NCBI GenBank assembly: GCA_011374735.1
Contig: DRPD01000007.1
Span: 1-7,206, forward strand
Source of the DNA: Thermopetrobacter sp.
Lineage (GTDB): Bacteria > Pseudomonadota > Alphaproteobacteria > Rhizobiales > Aestuariivirgaceae
Length of the DNA: 7,206 bases
Reading direction: 5' to 3'
Shown: one piece after another, positions 1 to 7,114 of the stretch
How the letters are laid out: each line of letters opens with the position of its first letter
Numbering within the stretch: position 1 is the stretch's first letter
The notes under the pieces: generated by a model
What the model saw: only the letters and a program-made list of their open reading frames with translations
The model's database searches: none
What the model was told of the DNA's origin: nothing
Program-made: the position numbers and the translations under genes

Positions 1-280
1 CCGGGTTCGTCGCGCCCATCACCTCGCGGTAGCGGGCGATCGCGCCCTCACCTTCCAGCACCATCAGCACGATGGGGCCGGAGGTCATGAAGGCCACCAG
101 ATCGTCGTAGAACGGGCGCTCCTTGTGCACCTCGTAGAATTTCCGGGCATCCGCCTCGCGCCAGCGCACCCGCTTCATGGCGACGATGCGCAGGCCCGCG
201 TCCTGAATCTTGCTGATGATCTTGCCTTCCAGATTGCGCCGGGTGGCGTCCGGCTTGATGATGGACAATGTCCGTTCCAT
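1..280 (-). CDS. ndk: Nucleoside diphosphate kinase (5' part; 3' end beyond the window)
   Basis: Ndk transfers the gamma phosphate of ATP to NDPs and dNDPs through a phosphohistidine, balancing cytosolic nucleotide triphosphates. The 93 visible residues begin [16 protein letters not shown]. They carry the family hallmarks: IIKPD with Lys9, the [11 protein letters not shown] segment around residues 48-58 (Tyr49 and Phe57 belong to the nucleotide-binding face in this family), FMTSGP at 64-69, and MGATNP at 88-93 contacting phosphate. The active-site histidine segment (NxxHGSDS) would lie about 25 residues further on, outside the window, so catalytic integrity cannot be checked. A family member is normally about 140 residues, so roughly two thirds is visible. 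The ATG is preceded by AGGGGAT about 6 bases upstream, a reasonable ribosome binding site. The gene is divergent from mazG. Identification is secure. Confidence 0.97.
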   Translation of the reverse strand, partial: MERTLSIIKPDATRRNLEGKIISKIQDAGLRIVAMKRVRWREADARKFYEVHKERPFYDDLVAFMTSGPIVLMVLEGEGAIARYREVMGATNP

Positions 281-315
281 GGATGATCCCCTGTGATGAG
301 ATGGCTGTGAACCGT

Positions 316-330
316 CGGCAGGCGCTGCCG
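316..330 (-). repeat. Small hairpin in the predicted ndk 5' leader
   Basis: CGGCAG and CTGCCG form a perfect 6-bp stem around a 3-base GCG loop. If ndk starts transcription near position 341, the hairpin lies in the first 25 bases of its mRNA, about 35 bases before the start codon. No T-run follows, so it does not look like a terminator. It could protect the 5' end of the mRNA, or be chance in GC-rich DNA. Confidence 0.25.
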
Positions 331-348
331 CCTCGAAGAGTCGCGCCC

Positions 349-377
349 TTTTAAGCCAGGCGGCGGTGGCGCGGCAA
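349..377 (-). promoter_or_regulatory. Candidate ndk promoter
   Basis: Read on the minus strand, a -35 box TTGCCG (377-372) is followed after exactly 17 bases by TTAAAA (354-349). The -35 matches the sigma-70-type consensus at 4 of 6 positions and the -10 at 3 of 6, so this is a weak to moderate candidate. Correct spacing and a position 69-97 bases before the ndk start codon support it. Transcription would begin near 341, giving a leader of about 60 bases. Confidence 0.35.
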
Positions 378-402
378 GCCCGGAATGCATCCCTCCGGCT
401 TG
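375..402. promoter_or_regulatory. Inverted repeat joining the two divergent -35 boxes (candidate operator)
   Basis: CAAGCC-C-GGA (375-384) is complementary to TCC-GGCTTG (394-402): nine pairs with one unpaired base, around a 9-base centre that contains ATGCAT. The outer ends coincide with the beginnings of both predicted -35 hexamers (TTG of ndk and TTG of mazG). A dimeric protein bound here would touch both promoters. Part of the symmetry follows simply from two CTTG-type -35 boxes facing each other, so the operator role is inference. Confidence 0.3.
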
Positions 403-428
403 TGACGCGGCGATCGGTGGCGGATAAT
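400..428 (+). promoter_or_regulatory. Candidate mazG promoter, -10 box abutting the gene
   Basis: TTGTGA (400-405) and GATAAT (423-428) are separated by exactly 17 bases. The -10 matches TATAAT at 5 of 6 positions and the -35 matches TTGACA at 4 of 6. The expected transcription start is 435-436, which is the A of the ATG at 436. The -10 box also overlaps the alternative upstream ATG at 427, which would then not be transcribed from this promoter. Confidence 0.45.
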
Positions 429-435
429 GCCGCCC

Positions 436-1227
436 ATGACCGACGATTCCCCCCAACACATGGATCGGCGCGACATCGCCACCTTGCTGGCCGTCATGCG
501 CCGCCTGCGCGACCCCGAACGGGGCTGCCCGTGGGATATCCGGCAGACCTTCGCCAGCATCGCGCCCTACACCATCGAGGAAGCCTACGAGGTGGCCGAC
601 GCCATCGAGCGCCGCGACATGAACGAGTTGCGCGACGAACTGGGCGATCTGCTGTTGCAGGTGGTGTTCCACGCCCGCATGGCCGAGGAGGCGGGGCATT
701 TCGCCTTCCCCGACGTGGTGGAGGCCATCGTCTCAAAGATGATCTTCCGCCATCCGCACGTGTTCGGCGACGGCAAGCCGCCGCCGGCCGATTTCTGGGA
801 ACGCGCCAAGGAGGCGGAACGCGAACAAAATGGCAAGAGCGCCGCCGGTGCGCTCGATGACGTGCCGCTGGCCCTGCCCGCCCTGACCCGTGCGGTGAAA
901 TTGCAGAAGAAGGCGGCGCGGGGCGGCTATGACTGGCCGGATGCGTCCGGCGTGCTGGACAAGCTGGCCGAAGAGGCGCGCGAACTGGCGGCGGCGCAAG
1001 ACCCGGCGGCGCGGGAGGAAGAGCTGGGCGATGTGCTGTTCACCCTGGTCAATCTGGCCCGTCACCTGAAGATCGATCCGGAAAAGGCCCTGCGCGCCGC
1101 CAACGACAAGTTCGCCCGCCGCTTCCGGGCCGCCGAACGCGCCGCGCAGGAGCAGGGCCGCAAGCTGGCCGACCTGTCGCCGCAAGAGCTGGATGCGCTG
1201 TGGGAAACGGCGAAGAAGGACGCCTGA
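436..1227 (+). CDS. mazG: Nucleoside triphosphate pyrophosphohydrolase MazG
   Basis: MazG hydrolyses (d)NTPs to monophosphates and pyrophosphate in the cytosol. It cleans non-canonical nucleotides from the pool and, in E. coli, lowers ppGpp build-up. Two tandem MazG domains are visible. The first has CPWD at 31-34, then the metal-binding helices EEAYE (48-52) and ELGD (68-71). The second has EEARE (179-183) and ELGD (196-199), followed by the NDKFARRF signature at 223-230. Both sets of acidic metal ligands are present, so both domains look intact. From the ATG at 436 the protein has 263 residues, the same length as E. coli MazG. I chose this start because the best promoter overlaps the in-frame ATG at 427, which would add only MPP; 427 remains possible, with a GGTGG before it. 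The gene is convergent with trkA. Confidence 0.96.
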   Translation: MTDDSPQHMDRRDIATLLAVMRRLRDPERGCPWDIRQTFASIAPYTIEEAYEVADAIERRDMNELRDELGDLLLQVVFHARMAEEAGHFAFPDVVEAIVSKMIFRHPHVFGDGKPPPADFWERAKEAEREQNGKSAAGALDDVPLALPALTRAVKLQKKAARGGYDWPDASGVLDKLAEEARELAAAQDPAAREEELGDVLFTLVNLARHLKIDPEKALRAANDKFARRFRAAERAAQEQGRKLADLSPQELDALWETAKKDA

Positions 1228-1246
1228 AGGCGGGCGGCCGGACGGA

Positions 1247-2623
1247 TCAGAAATACTCCAGCGACACCCGGAACAATCGCTGCACTTCATCGGCCCTGTC
1301 ATGCAGGGCGAACAGGATCACCGTATCGCCGGCCCGCACCTGGGTCTCGCCGCCCGGCGTGATCACCTCATCGCCGCGCACCACCGCGCCGATGCGCACG
1401 CCGCCGGGCAAGTCCGCCTCGCGCAACGGCTTGTTGATGATCGGCGAGGTGTCCAGCGCCTCCGCCTCGATGACCTCCGCCGCCGAACCCTGCACCGGGT
1501 AGATGCGGCGGATGCGGCCGCGGCGCACGAACTGGAGGATTTCCGACACCGTGACGGCGCGCGGATCGAGCCACGATTGCAAGCCCAGCGGCCGCGCCAG
1601 CGGCGCCGTCTCCAGCGACGAGATCAGGCTCATGACATGGGCCGCCCCCTCCTGGCGGGCCAGCAGGCTGGACAGCAGGTTCACCTTGTCGTCGTTGGTC
1701 AGCGCCACATACATGTCGGCATGGGCGATGTCGGCTTCCTTCAGGATTTCCGCGTTCAGGGCCGAACCGTGCAGCACGATGGTGTGCGGCAGGCGCTCGG
1801 CGATCTCCTCGGCCCGCCGCCGGGCGCTTTCGATCAGCCGCACATTGCTGTCGCGCTTCTGCTCCTCCAGGCGGCGCGCCACGCACAGCCCGATGTTTCC
1901 GCCACCGCCGATGACGATGTTGCGGGCCGGCTCTTGCGGCAGGCCGAACAGGCCCAGCACCCGCGCCGCCTGCTCCGCGTCGGTCACCACATAGACCTCG
2001 TCGCCCGCCTCCATCACGGTTTCCGAATCCGGGACGACGATCATGCCGTCGCGGCTGATGCCGACCACGGTGGCCCGCAAGTCGGGAAACAGTTCCGCCA
2101 GCTGGGCCAGCGGGGTGTCGAGAATGGGGCAGTTTTCGTCGAGTTTCAGCCCCAGCACCATCACCCGGTCGCTGGCCATGCGCACCGTTTCCGTGGCCCC
2201 GGGCAGGGCCAGGCGGCCCAGCACCATCTCCGCGACGGCGATTTCCGGCGAGATGACGATGTCGATGGCCGTGTTGTCGCGCGAGAACAGGCCACGATAA
2301 CGCCCCTTGAGGTAGGATTGGTCGCGCACCCGGGCGATCTTCACCGGCACGTTGAACAGGGCGTTGGCCACCTCGCAGGCCACCATGTTCACCTCATCGG
2401 CATGGGTGACGGCGATGATCATGTCGGCGTCACCGATGCCGGCCTCCTCCAGCACATCGGGGTGGGCCCCATGGCCGACGACGCCCCGCACGTCCAGCTC
2501 GTCGGAGATGGTGCGCACCAGATCGGCGCGCAGATCGATGATGGTGACCTCGTGGCCTTCCGCCGCCAGGCGCTCGGCGATGCCGCCGCCCACCTGCCCG
2601 GCCCCGCTGATGATGATTTTCAT
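1247..2623 (-). CDS. trkA: Trk potassium uptake regulatory subunit TrkA (two RCK domains)
   Basis: TrkA is the peripheral cytoplasmic subunit that binds NAD(H) or nucleotides and gates the TrkH/TrkG potassium channel. The 458 residues match the E. coli length and show the expected duplicated RCK_N-RCK_C layout. The first Rossmann fold has the glycine loop GAGQVG at 7-12 and the ribose-binding acidic residue Asp30 (TIIDL). A TrkA_C segment lies around 145-220. The second Rossmann fold begins IVIGGGGNIG at 236-245, with Glu265 as its acidic counterpart, and a second TrkA_C segment fills about 370-458. No membrane segment is present, as expected. The ATG (MKIIISGAGQ) sits right before the first beta strand. 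A GGCGGAT lies about 8-13 bases upstream, so the ribosome site is weak. No trkH is in the window. It may be transcribed by read-through from ilvD or from a promoter I could not identify. The reading frame stays open upstream to about 2947, but that stretch is the shadow of the Sel1 gene. Confidence 0.97.
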   Translation of the reverse strand: MKIIISGAGQVGGGIAERLAAEGHEVTIIDLRADLVRTISDELDVRGVVGHGAHPDVLEEAGIGDADMIIAVTHADEVNMVACEVANALFNVPVKIARVRDQSYLKGRYRGLFSRDNTAIDIVISPEIAVAEMVLGRLALPGATETVRMASDRVMVLGLKLDENCPILDTPLAQLAELFPDLRATVVGISRDGMIVVPDSETVMEAGDEVYVVTDAEQAARVLGLFGLPQEPARNIVIGGGGNIGLCVARRLEEQKRDSNVRLIESARRRAEEIAERLPHTIVLHGSALNAEILKEADIAHADMYVALTNDDKVNLLSSLLARQEGAAHVMSLISSLETAPLARPLGLQSWLDPRAVTVSEILQFVRRGRIRRIYPVQGSAAEVIEAEALDTSPIINKPLREADLPGGVRIGAVVRGDEVITPGGETQVRAGDTVILFALHDRADEVQRLFRVSLEYF

Positions 2624-2651
2624 GGCCCGTTCATCCGCCCGCTGACCCTCG

Positions 2652-2663
2652 CTCGCCGGCGAG
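2652..2663. repeat. 12-base perfect palindrome upstream of trkA
   Basis: CTCGCCGGCGAG is perfectly self-complementary and lies 29 bases before the trkA start codon, just after the terminator-like hairpin that ends the upstream unit. It could be an operator or an RNA hairpin in a read-through transcript. I found no convincing -35/-10 pair beside it. Confidence 0.35.
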
Positions 2664-2671
2664 AGTGCGCC

Positions 2672-2698
2672 AAAAGGCCGCCCCTTGGCAAGGGCCGG
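2672..2698 (-). terminator. Terminator-like hairpin after the ilvD-Sel1 unit
   Basis: In the minus-strand transcript CCGG-CCCTT pairs with AAGGG-GCGG around a 3-base GCC loop: five inner pairs, one G-G mismatch, then three outer pairs. Two bases later comes TTTT (2675-2672). It begins just after the stop codon of the Sel1-repeat gene. The short U-run makes it a moderate intrinsic terminator, so partial read-through into trkA is possible. Confidence 0.5.
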
Positions 2699-2699
2699 T

Positions 2700-3614
2700 T
2701 CAGCGCACGACGGCGGGCTTGCCGACCACCAGCATCTCCACCGCCTGCACCCGCGGGGTGAAGCGCCGGGCCAGCTGGCGGGCCAGGTCGCGCGATTGCG
2801 CATCGGCTTCACGCAGCCTGTTGCGCAGGCGCCTGAACACTTGCGGATGGCGCTCCTGAGTGGTGGAGGCCGCGGCCACCAGCAACCACGACAGGGCCAG
2901 CGTCGGATTGGAGGCGATGCGCCCCGGCACGCCCTGCCGGGCCACATCGGCCAGCAGCAGCGCCGCCTTCACATGGCCCAGCCGCGCCGCCTTGGCCAGC
3001 CAGTTGATGGCCCGCATCTGGCTGGGCTGCGTCCCCTGCCCTTTCAACAGCATCACGCCCATGCCGTAGAACGCGTCGCGGTGGCGGTAGCCGGCGGCGA
3101 TCGAATACAACCGCATGGCGCGGCGCGGATCGTGAACCCGGCGCTTGCCGTTTCCGCGGATGCCGGTGCGGTAATAATCGGCCAGGCGCACCATGGCATC
3201 GACCATGATGCGCTGCTTGCGCGCATCGTCCTGTTGCGGCGCCCCGGCCAGCACCACCTGGCGGTAATAACCGAAGGCGCGCAGATGATCGACCTTCACG
3301 CCCAGCCCCAGCCGGTGGATGTGGCCCAGATACCAGGCGGCCACCAGATGGCCCTTCTTCCAGGCCCGCAGGAAGGCCCGCCGGGCGGCCTTGTAGTCGC
3401 GCTTGCGCCAGGCGGCGCGGGCCTGCTCCAGATCGCCGTTCCAGAACGACAGCGCCGTCCCGGCCCTGTCGCCGGCGCGGGCGGAAGGCTCATAGGAATG
3501 AAACGCGCGCACGGAATATCCACGAAAGCTCAGGTCCTCCTGGGCCATCGCCGTGGTGAGAACGCCGGCCGCCGTCAATGCCGACAGCAGTGCTGTGCCA
3601 GGCAACCTAGACAT
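2700..3614 (-). CDS. Exported Sel1-repeat (TPR-like) protein of unknown function
   Basis: The 304-residue product starts [18 protein letters not shown], a short basic N-terminus followed by a hydrophobic stretch ending TAMA-QE. This is a good signal peptide with an AxA cleavage motif after residue 24, so the protein is probably periplasmic. The mature part contains Sel1-type helical repeats of 36-40 residues with the usual small-residue pattern: a degenerate unit about 65-88, then about 89-124 ([15 protein letters not shown]), 137-176 ([13 protein letters not shown]), 179-214 ([15 protein letters not shown]) and 215-249 ([14 protein letters not shown]). The region after 250 is basic and lacks repeats. 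Sel1 proteins usually act as scaffolds or adaptors; I see no catalytic motif. The ATG overlaps the ilvD stop by 8 bases (ATGTCTAG), which implies translational coupling. The start is supported by this overlap and by the signal peptide. No gene symbol is justified. Confidence 0.88.
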   Translation of the reverse strand: MSRLPGTALLSALTAAGVLTTAMAQEDLSFRGYSVRAFHSYEPSARAGDRAGTALSFWNGDLEQARAAWRKRDYKAARRAFLRAWKKGHLVAAWYLGHIHRLGLGVKVDHLRAFGYYRQVVLAGAPQQDDARKQRIMVDAMVRLADYYRTGIRGNGKRRVHDPRRAMRLYSIAAGYRHRDAFYGMGVMLLKGQGTQPSQMRAINWLAKAARLGHVKAALLLADVARQGVPGRIASNPTLALSWLLVAAASTTQERHPQVFRRLRNRLREADAQSRDLARQLARRFTPRVQAVEMLVVGKPAVVR

Positions 3615-5334
3615 CGGCGTAGACCTTCGTTTCCCGTTTCGCGCCCGGATGGGTGACCGCGCCGAAGCGCGCCGGGCCGGTCAGCTCGGCGAATTTCCAC
3701 AGCGCGCCGGAGCCGAAGCGCGGCGCCGGGGCTTGCCACTGTTTGCGGCGCTCGGCCAGCTCCTCGTCGGACAGCTCGACGCTGATGACGCCCTTCTCGG
3801 CGTCCAGCACGATGATGTCGCCGTCGCGAATGAGGCCGATGGGGCCGCCGACGGCGGCCTCCGGCCCCACATGGCCGACGCAGAAGCCGCGCGTGGCGCC
3901 GGAGAAGCGCCCGTCGGTGATCAGCGCCACCTTGTCGCCCATGCCCTGGCCATACAGCGCCGCGGTGGTGGCCAGCATCTCGCGCATGCCGGGGCCGCCC
4001 TTCGGCCCTTCGTAGCGGATCACCAGCACGTCGCCCTCCTCGTAGCGGCGATTGGTGACCGCCTCGAAGCATTCCTCTTCCGAATCGAAGCAGCGGGCCG
4101 GGCCGCGGAAGGTGAGCGTCTTCATCCCCGCCACCTTGACGATGGCGCCATCGGGCGCCAGGTTGCCCGACAGGCCGACGACGCCGCCGGTCGGCGAGAT
4201 CGGGTCGTTGGCCGGGCGCACCACGTCCTGCTCGTCGTTCCACTGCACGGACGCCAGGTTCTCCGCCACGCTGCGGCCGGTCACCGTCAGGCAGTCGCCG
4301 TGCAGATGGCCGTGATCGAGCAGCGTCTTCATCAACAGCGGCACGCCGCCGGCCTCGAACATGTCCTTGGCCACGTAGCGCCCGCCGGGCTTCAGATCGG
4401 CGATGTAGGGCGTGCGCCTGAAGATTTCGGCCACGTCGAACAGGTCGAACTCGATGCCCGCCTCGTTGGCGATGGCCGGCAGATGCAGCGCCGCGTTGGT
4501 GGAGCCGCCGGAGGCGGCGACCACGGTGGCGGCGTTTTCCAATGCCTCGCGGGTGACGATGTCGCGCGGGCGGATGTTGGCGGCCAGCAGCGCCATGACC
4601 TGTTCGCCGGCCTGATAGCAGAAGGCGTCGCGGATCTCGTAGGGCGCCGGCGCGCCGGCCGAATAGGGCGGCGCCAGACCGATGGCTTCGGACACCGTGG
4701 CCATGGTGTTGGCGGTGAACTGGGCGCCGCAGGCCCCGGCGGAGGGGCAGGCGACGCGCTCCAGCTCGGCCAGATCCTCGTTGGACAGCTGGCCCACGGA
4801 ATGGCGGCCGACGGCCTCGAACACGTCCTGCACCGTCACCGGCTTGCCGCGGAAGGTGCCGGGCAGGATGGAACCGCCGTAGATGAACACGGAGGGCACG
4901 TTGAGCCGCACCATGGCCATCATCATCCCCGGCAGCGACTTGTCGCAGCCGGCCAGGCCGATCAGCGCGTCATAGCAATGGCCGCGCATGGTCAGCTCCA
5001 CCGAATCGGCGATCACGTCGCGCGACGGCAGGGAGGAGAACATGCCCTCGTGGCCCATGGCGATGCCGTCGGTGACGGTGATGGTGGCGAACTCGCGCGG
5101 CGTGCCGCGGGCCGCGGCCACCCCCTTCTTCACCGCCTGCGCCTGACGCATCAGCGAGATGTTGCACGGCGCCGCCTCGTTCCAGCAGGTGGCGACACCC
5201 ACCAGCGGCTGATGGATCTCCTCGTCCGACAACCCCATCGCGTAGAGATACGAGCGATGCGGCGCCCGTTCCGGCCCCTCCGTCACATGGCGGGAGGGCA
5301 GACGGCTCTTGTCCGGTTGGGCCCGTTTGTCCAT
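3607..5334 (-). CDS. ilvD: Dihydroxy-acid dehydratase IlvD
   Basis: IlvD dehydrates 2,3-dihydroxy-3-methylbutanoate and its methylpentanoate homologue to 2-oxo acids, the third common step of valine and isoleucine synthesis (also feeding leucine and pantothenate), in the cytosol. The 575-residue protein has the conserved [16 protein letters not shown] start. Its cluster cysteines are Cys57 (AAPCN), Cys130 (GCDKSLPG) and Cys202 ([13 protein letters not shown]). Lys132 in CDK corresponds to the carbamylated lysine that helps bind magnesium, and the [10 protein letters not shown] segment carries the Ser478 proposed as the active-site base. The length and three-cysteine pattern resemble the shorter, [2Fe-2S]-type members of the IlvD/EDD family rather than the roughly 615-residue E. 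coli [4Fe-4S] enzyme. That is inference from pattern. The start is ambiguous: an in-frame GTG at 5340 adds two residues, and AGGA lies 10 bases before the ATG but only 4 before the GTG, so I prefer the ATG. The gene is followed, with overlap, by a Sel1-repeat gene. Confidence 0.97.
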   Translation of the reverse strand: MDKRAQPDKSRLPSRHVTEGPERAPHRSYLYAMGLSDEEIHQPLVGVATCWNEAAPCNISLMRQAQAVKKGVAAARGTPREFATITVTDGIAMGHEGMFSSLPSRDVIADSVELTMRGHCYDALIGLAGCDKSLPGMMMAMVRLNVPSVFIYGGSILPGTFRGKPVTVQDVFEAVGRHSVGQLSNEDLAELERVACPSAGACGAQFTANTMATVSEAIGLAPPYSAGAPAPYEIRDAFCYQAGEQVMALLAANIRPRDIVTREALENAATVVAASGGSTNAALHLPAIANEAGIEFDLFDVAEIFRRTPYIADLKPGGRYVAKDMFEAGGVPLLMKTLLDHGHLHGDCLTVTGRSVAENLASVQWNDEQDVVRPANDPISPTGGVVGLSGNLAPDGAIVKVAGMKTLTFRGPARCFDSEEECFEAVTNRRYEEGDVLVIRYEGPKGGPGMREMLATTAALYGQGMGDKVALITDGRFSGATRGFCVGHVGPEAAVGGPIGLIRDGDIIVLDAEKGVISVELSDEELAERRKQWQAPAPRFGSGALWKFAELTGPARFGAVTHPGAKRETKVYADV

Positions 5335-5435
5335 CGTCACGTCGTCCTGATCCTGATTCAGCGGCGCTCACGCCATGGGACGCCTCGCAGCGATCGGCCA
5401 GCAGCGCCCCGGCCCACGCATCCCGCGCGCCCCCG

Positions 5436-5477
5436 TTTCTTCCGCCACCTTGATTCCCGGTCGAAAGCGGAAAGAAA
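5436..5477. repeat. Imperfect inverted repeat in the region upstream of ilvD
   Basis: TTTCTTCCGC (5436-5445) pairs with GCGGAAAGAAA (5467-5477): ten pairs with one bulged A, separated by 21 bases. It lies about 100 bases before ilvD in the speE-ilvD gap. It could be an operator, part of an ilvD leader RNA or a remnant; nothing in the sequence decides between these. I found no convincing sigma-70 promoter in the gap. Confidence 0.35.
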
Positions 5478-5483
5478 ATGGCG

Positions 5484-5517
5484 ACACCGTGCCCGGGCGC
5501 AAAAAACCCGCCGGTGT
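5484..5517. repeat. Composite inverted repeat with an A6/T6 tract in its loop, speE-ilvD gap
   Basis: ACACCG (5484-5489) pairs with CGGTGT (5512-5517), and inside it CGGG (5494-5497) pairs with CCCG (5507-5510). The two stems of 6 and 4 bp are separated by a small internal loop. The 9-base apical loop is CGCAAAAAA, or TTTTTTGCG on the minus strand. Because the T-run sits in the loop rather than after the stem, this is not a normal intrinsic terminator. It could be a leader structure for ilvD or a protein site. Confidence 0.35.
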
Positions 5518-5522
5518 TGCAC

Positions 5523-5539
5523 AAAAGCCACATCCCCGT

Positions 5540-5548
<9 letters not shown>
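5523..5548 (-). terminator. Weak terminator-like hairpin at the end of speE
   Basis: In the transcript ATCCCC pairs with GGGGAT (5548-5543 with 5537-5532) around a TGAAC loop that contains the speE stop codon TGA. A TTTT run (5526-5523) follows after five bases, GTGGC. The 6-bp stem is clean, but the spacer before the U-run weakens it as an intrinsic terminator. Confidence 0.35.
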
Positions 5549-6398
<850 letters not shown>

Positions 6399-6412
<14 letters not shown>

Positions 6413-6899
6413 CGAACACCCCTTCCCCGCGCCGCAGCTCGCGCACCTCGGCCTGTTCGGCCGCGAAGGCCTCCTTCAACACCTCCGCCGCCTTCCACGG
6501 GTCGGCCTCGCCGCACATGAACACGTCGAAGGCGCCATAGCCGTGCTCCGGCCACGTATGCACCGAGATGTGCGATTCCGCCAGCACCGCCACCCCGGAG
6601 ACGCCCTGCGGCGAGAAGCGGTGCAGATGGATGTGCAGCAGCGTCGCGCCGGCCGCGTCGATGGCGCGGATGAAGGCGTCGCGGATGCGCGCCTCGTCAT
6701 CCAGCCCTTCCGCCCCCGTCATCTCGATGATCAGATGGGTGCCGGCGAACACCGCCCCGTCGCGGCACACGAAATGGGCGTTGGCGATGCTCTCGTCCCG
6801 GCCCGCGGTGGCCGGCGCGTTGTCGTTTGTCGTGTCTTCCGTTTGGGTGGCGCCTGGATTCAGGTCCATCCCCAATTGGAAGAGGCTCCGGTCTTCCAT
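6399..6899 (-). CDS. speD: S-adenosylmethionine decarboxylase proenzyme SpeD
   Basis: SpeD decarboxylates S-adenosylmethionine to supply the aminopropyl donor used by SpeE. It is made as a proenzyme that cleaves itself to create a pyruvoyl cofactor. The 166-residue product carries the class 1B processing site AESHISVHTWPEHGYGAFDV: cleavage is expected between Glu108 and Ser109, with Ser109 becoming the pyruvoyl group. His114 and Cys129 (DVFMCG) sit 5 and 20 residues further on, as in Thermotoga SpeD (Ser63, His68, Cys83). The first 45 or so residues (SLFQLGMDLNPGATQT and a polar linker) extend beyond the minimal archaeal/Thermotoga-type enzyme; I recall this extension as typical of alphaproteobacterial homologues. 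The ATG at 6899 is chosen because GGGGAGGG lies 6 bases upstream and the family sequence starts there. The ORF stays open to 6989, but that part falls in the leader. The product is made in cis with SpeE. Confidence 0.96.
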
Positions 6900-7045
6900 C
6901 GGAAGCCCTCCCCAACCAGCAGATGCAAACCTCGAACGAGGCGCCCCACGCGATGCGCGGCGGTGACGCCCCACGAAAGATACCGGCAATCCGTGACAAA
7001 CACCGCCGGCAAGCCGCCGCCAGAAGGGTCACCCCCTTGCGGGCG
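6900..7045 (-). promoter_or_regulatory. Long structured 5' leader of speD (candidate cis-regulatory RNA)
   Basis: If speD is transcribed from the promoter at 7052-7080, its leader is about 146 bases. Near its 5' end AAGGG (7038-7034) and CCCTT (7028-7024) form a 5-bp hairpin with the loop GGTGA. That loop can pair with downstream TCACC (6966-6962) as a pseudoknot. Alternatively, GTGAC (7032-7028) can pair with GTCAC (6997-6993), or GGTGAC (7033-7028) with GTCACC (6967-6962). These three pairings exclude one another. A 12-base palindrome, CCTCGTTCGAGG (6941-6930), lies 17 bases before the ribosome site. It does not match the SAM-II riboswitch consensus as I know it. The regulatory role is inference. 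Confidence 0.3.
6906..6913 (-). promoter_or_regulatory. Strong ribosome binding site of speD
   Basis: GGGGAGGG on the minus strand, 6 bases before the ATG at 6899, is the best Shine-Dalgarno match in the window. It settles the speD start against in-frame upstream ATGs. Its GAGGG core could pair (with one G-U) with CCCTT at 7028-7024 in the leader, a possible but weak occlusion. Confidence 0.7.
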
Positions 7046-7051
7046 GCGCCA

Positions 7052-7080
7052 CATATAACCACGGCGCGAAGGGCTTACAA
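7052..7080 (-). promoter_or_regulatory. Candidate speD-speE promoter
   Basis: On the minus strand TTGTAA (7080-7075) and TATATG (7057-7052) are separated by exactly 17 bases. Each matches the sigma-70-type consensus at 4 of 6 positions. It lies in the only AT-leaning patch between the upstream gene and speD, and would start transcription near 7045. Confidence 0.45.
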
Positions 7081-7114
7081 CCCCCCTTTCGGGCGAAAAC
7101 GCCGGCCGGCCGGA

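Noticed and set aside
1193..2761. A 522-codon plus-strand open frame opposite trkA
   Set aside because: Low-complexity HDDH/QRR-like composition typical of a codon-shadow frame, and it overlaps the end of mazG.
2624..2947. N-terminal extension of trkA
   Set aside because: The frame is open, but the translation is Trp/Arg/Pro-rich shadow of the Sel1 gene, crosses a terminator-like hairpin, and the TrkA family starts at MKIIISGAGQ.
5341..5533. Leader peptide for ilvD attenuation (frames starting MWLLCNTGGFF or MRGPGRCW)
   Set aside because: The first has no stop before ilvD and the second lacks Ile/Leu/Val runs; neither has a ribosome site.
6900..6989. A longer SpeD starting at 6989
   Set aside because: The added residues are arginine-rich and unlike the family; GGGGAGGG places the start at 6899.
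6900..7045. SAM-II riboswitch before speD
   Set aside because: The conserved A-rich core segments of that class as I know them are absent; only a generic pseudoknot topology is possible.
6860..7054. Small upstream ORF in the speD leader
   Set aside because: Its ATG overlaps the predicted -10 box, it has no Shine-Dalgarno and it runs into speD in another frame.
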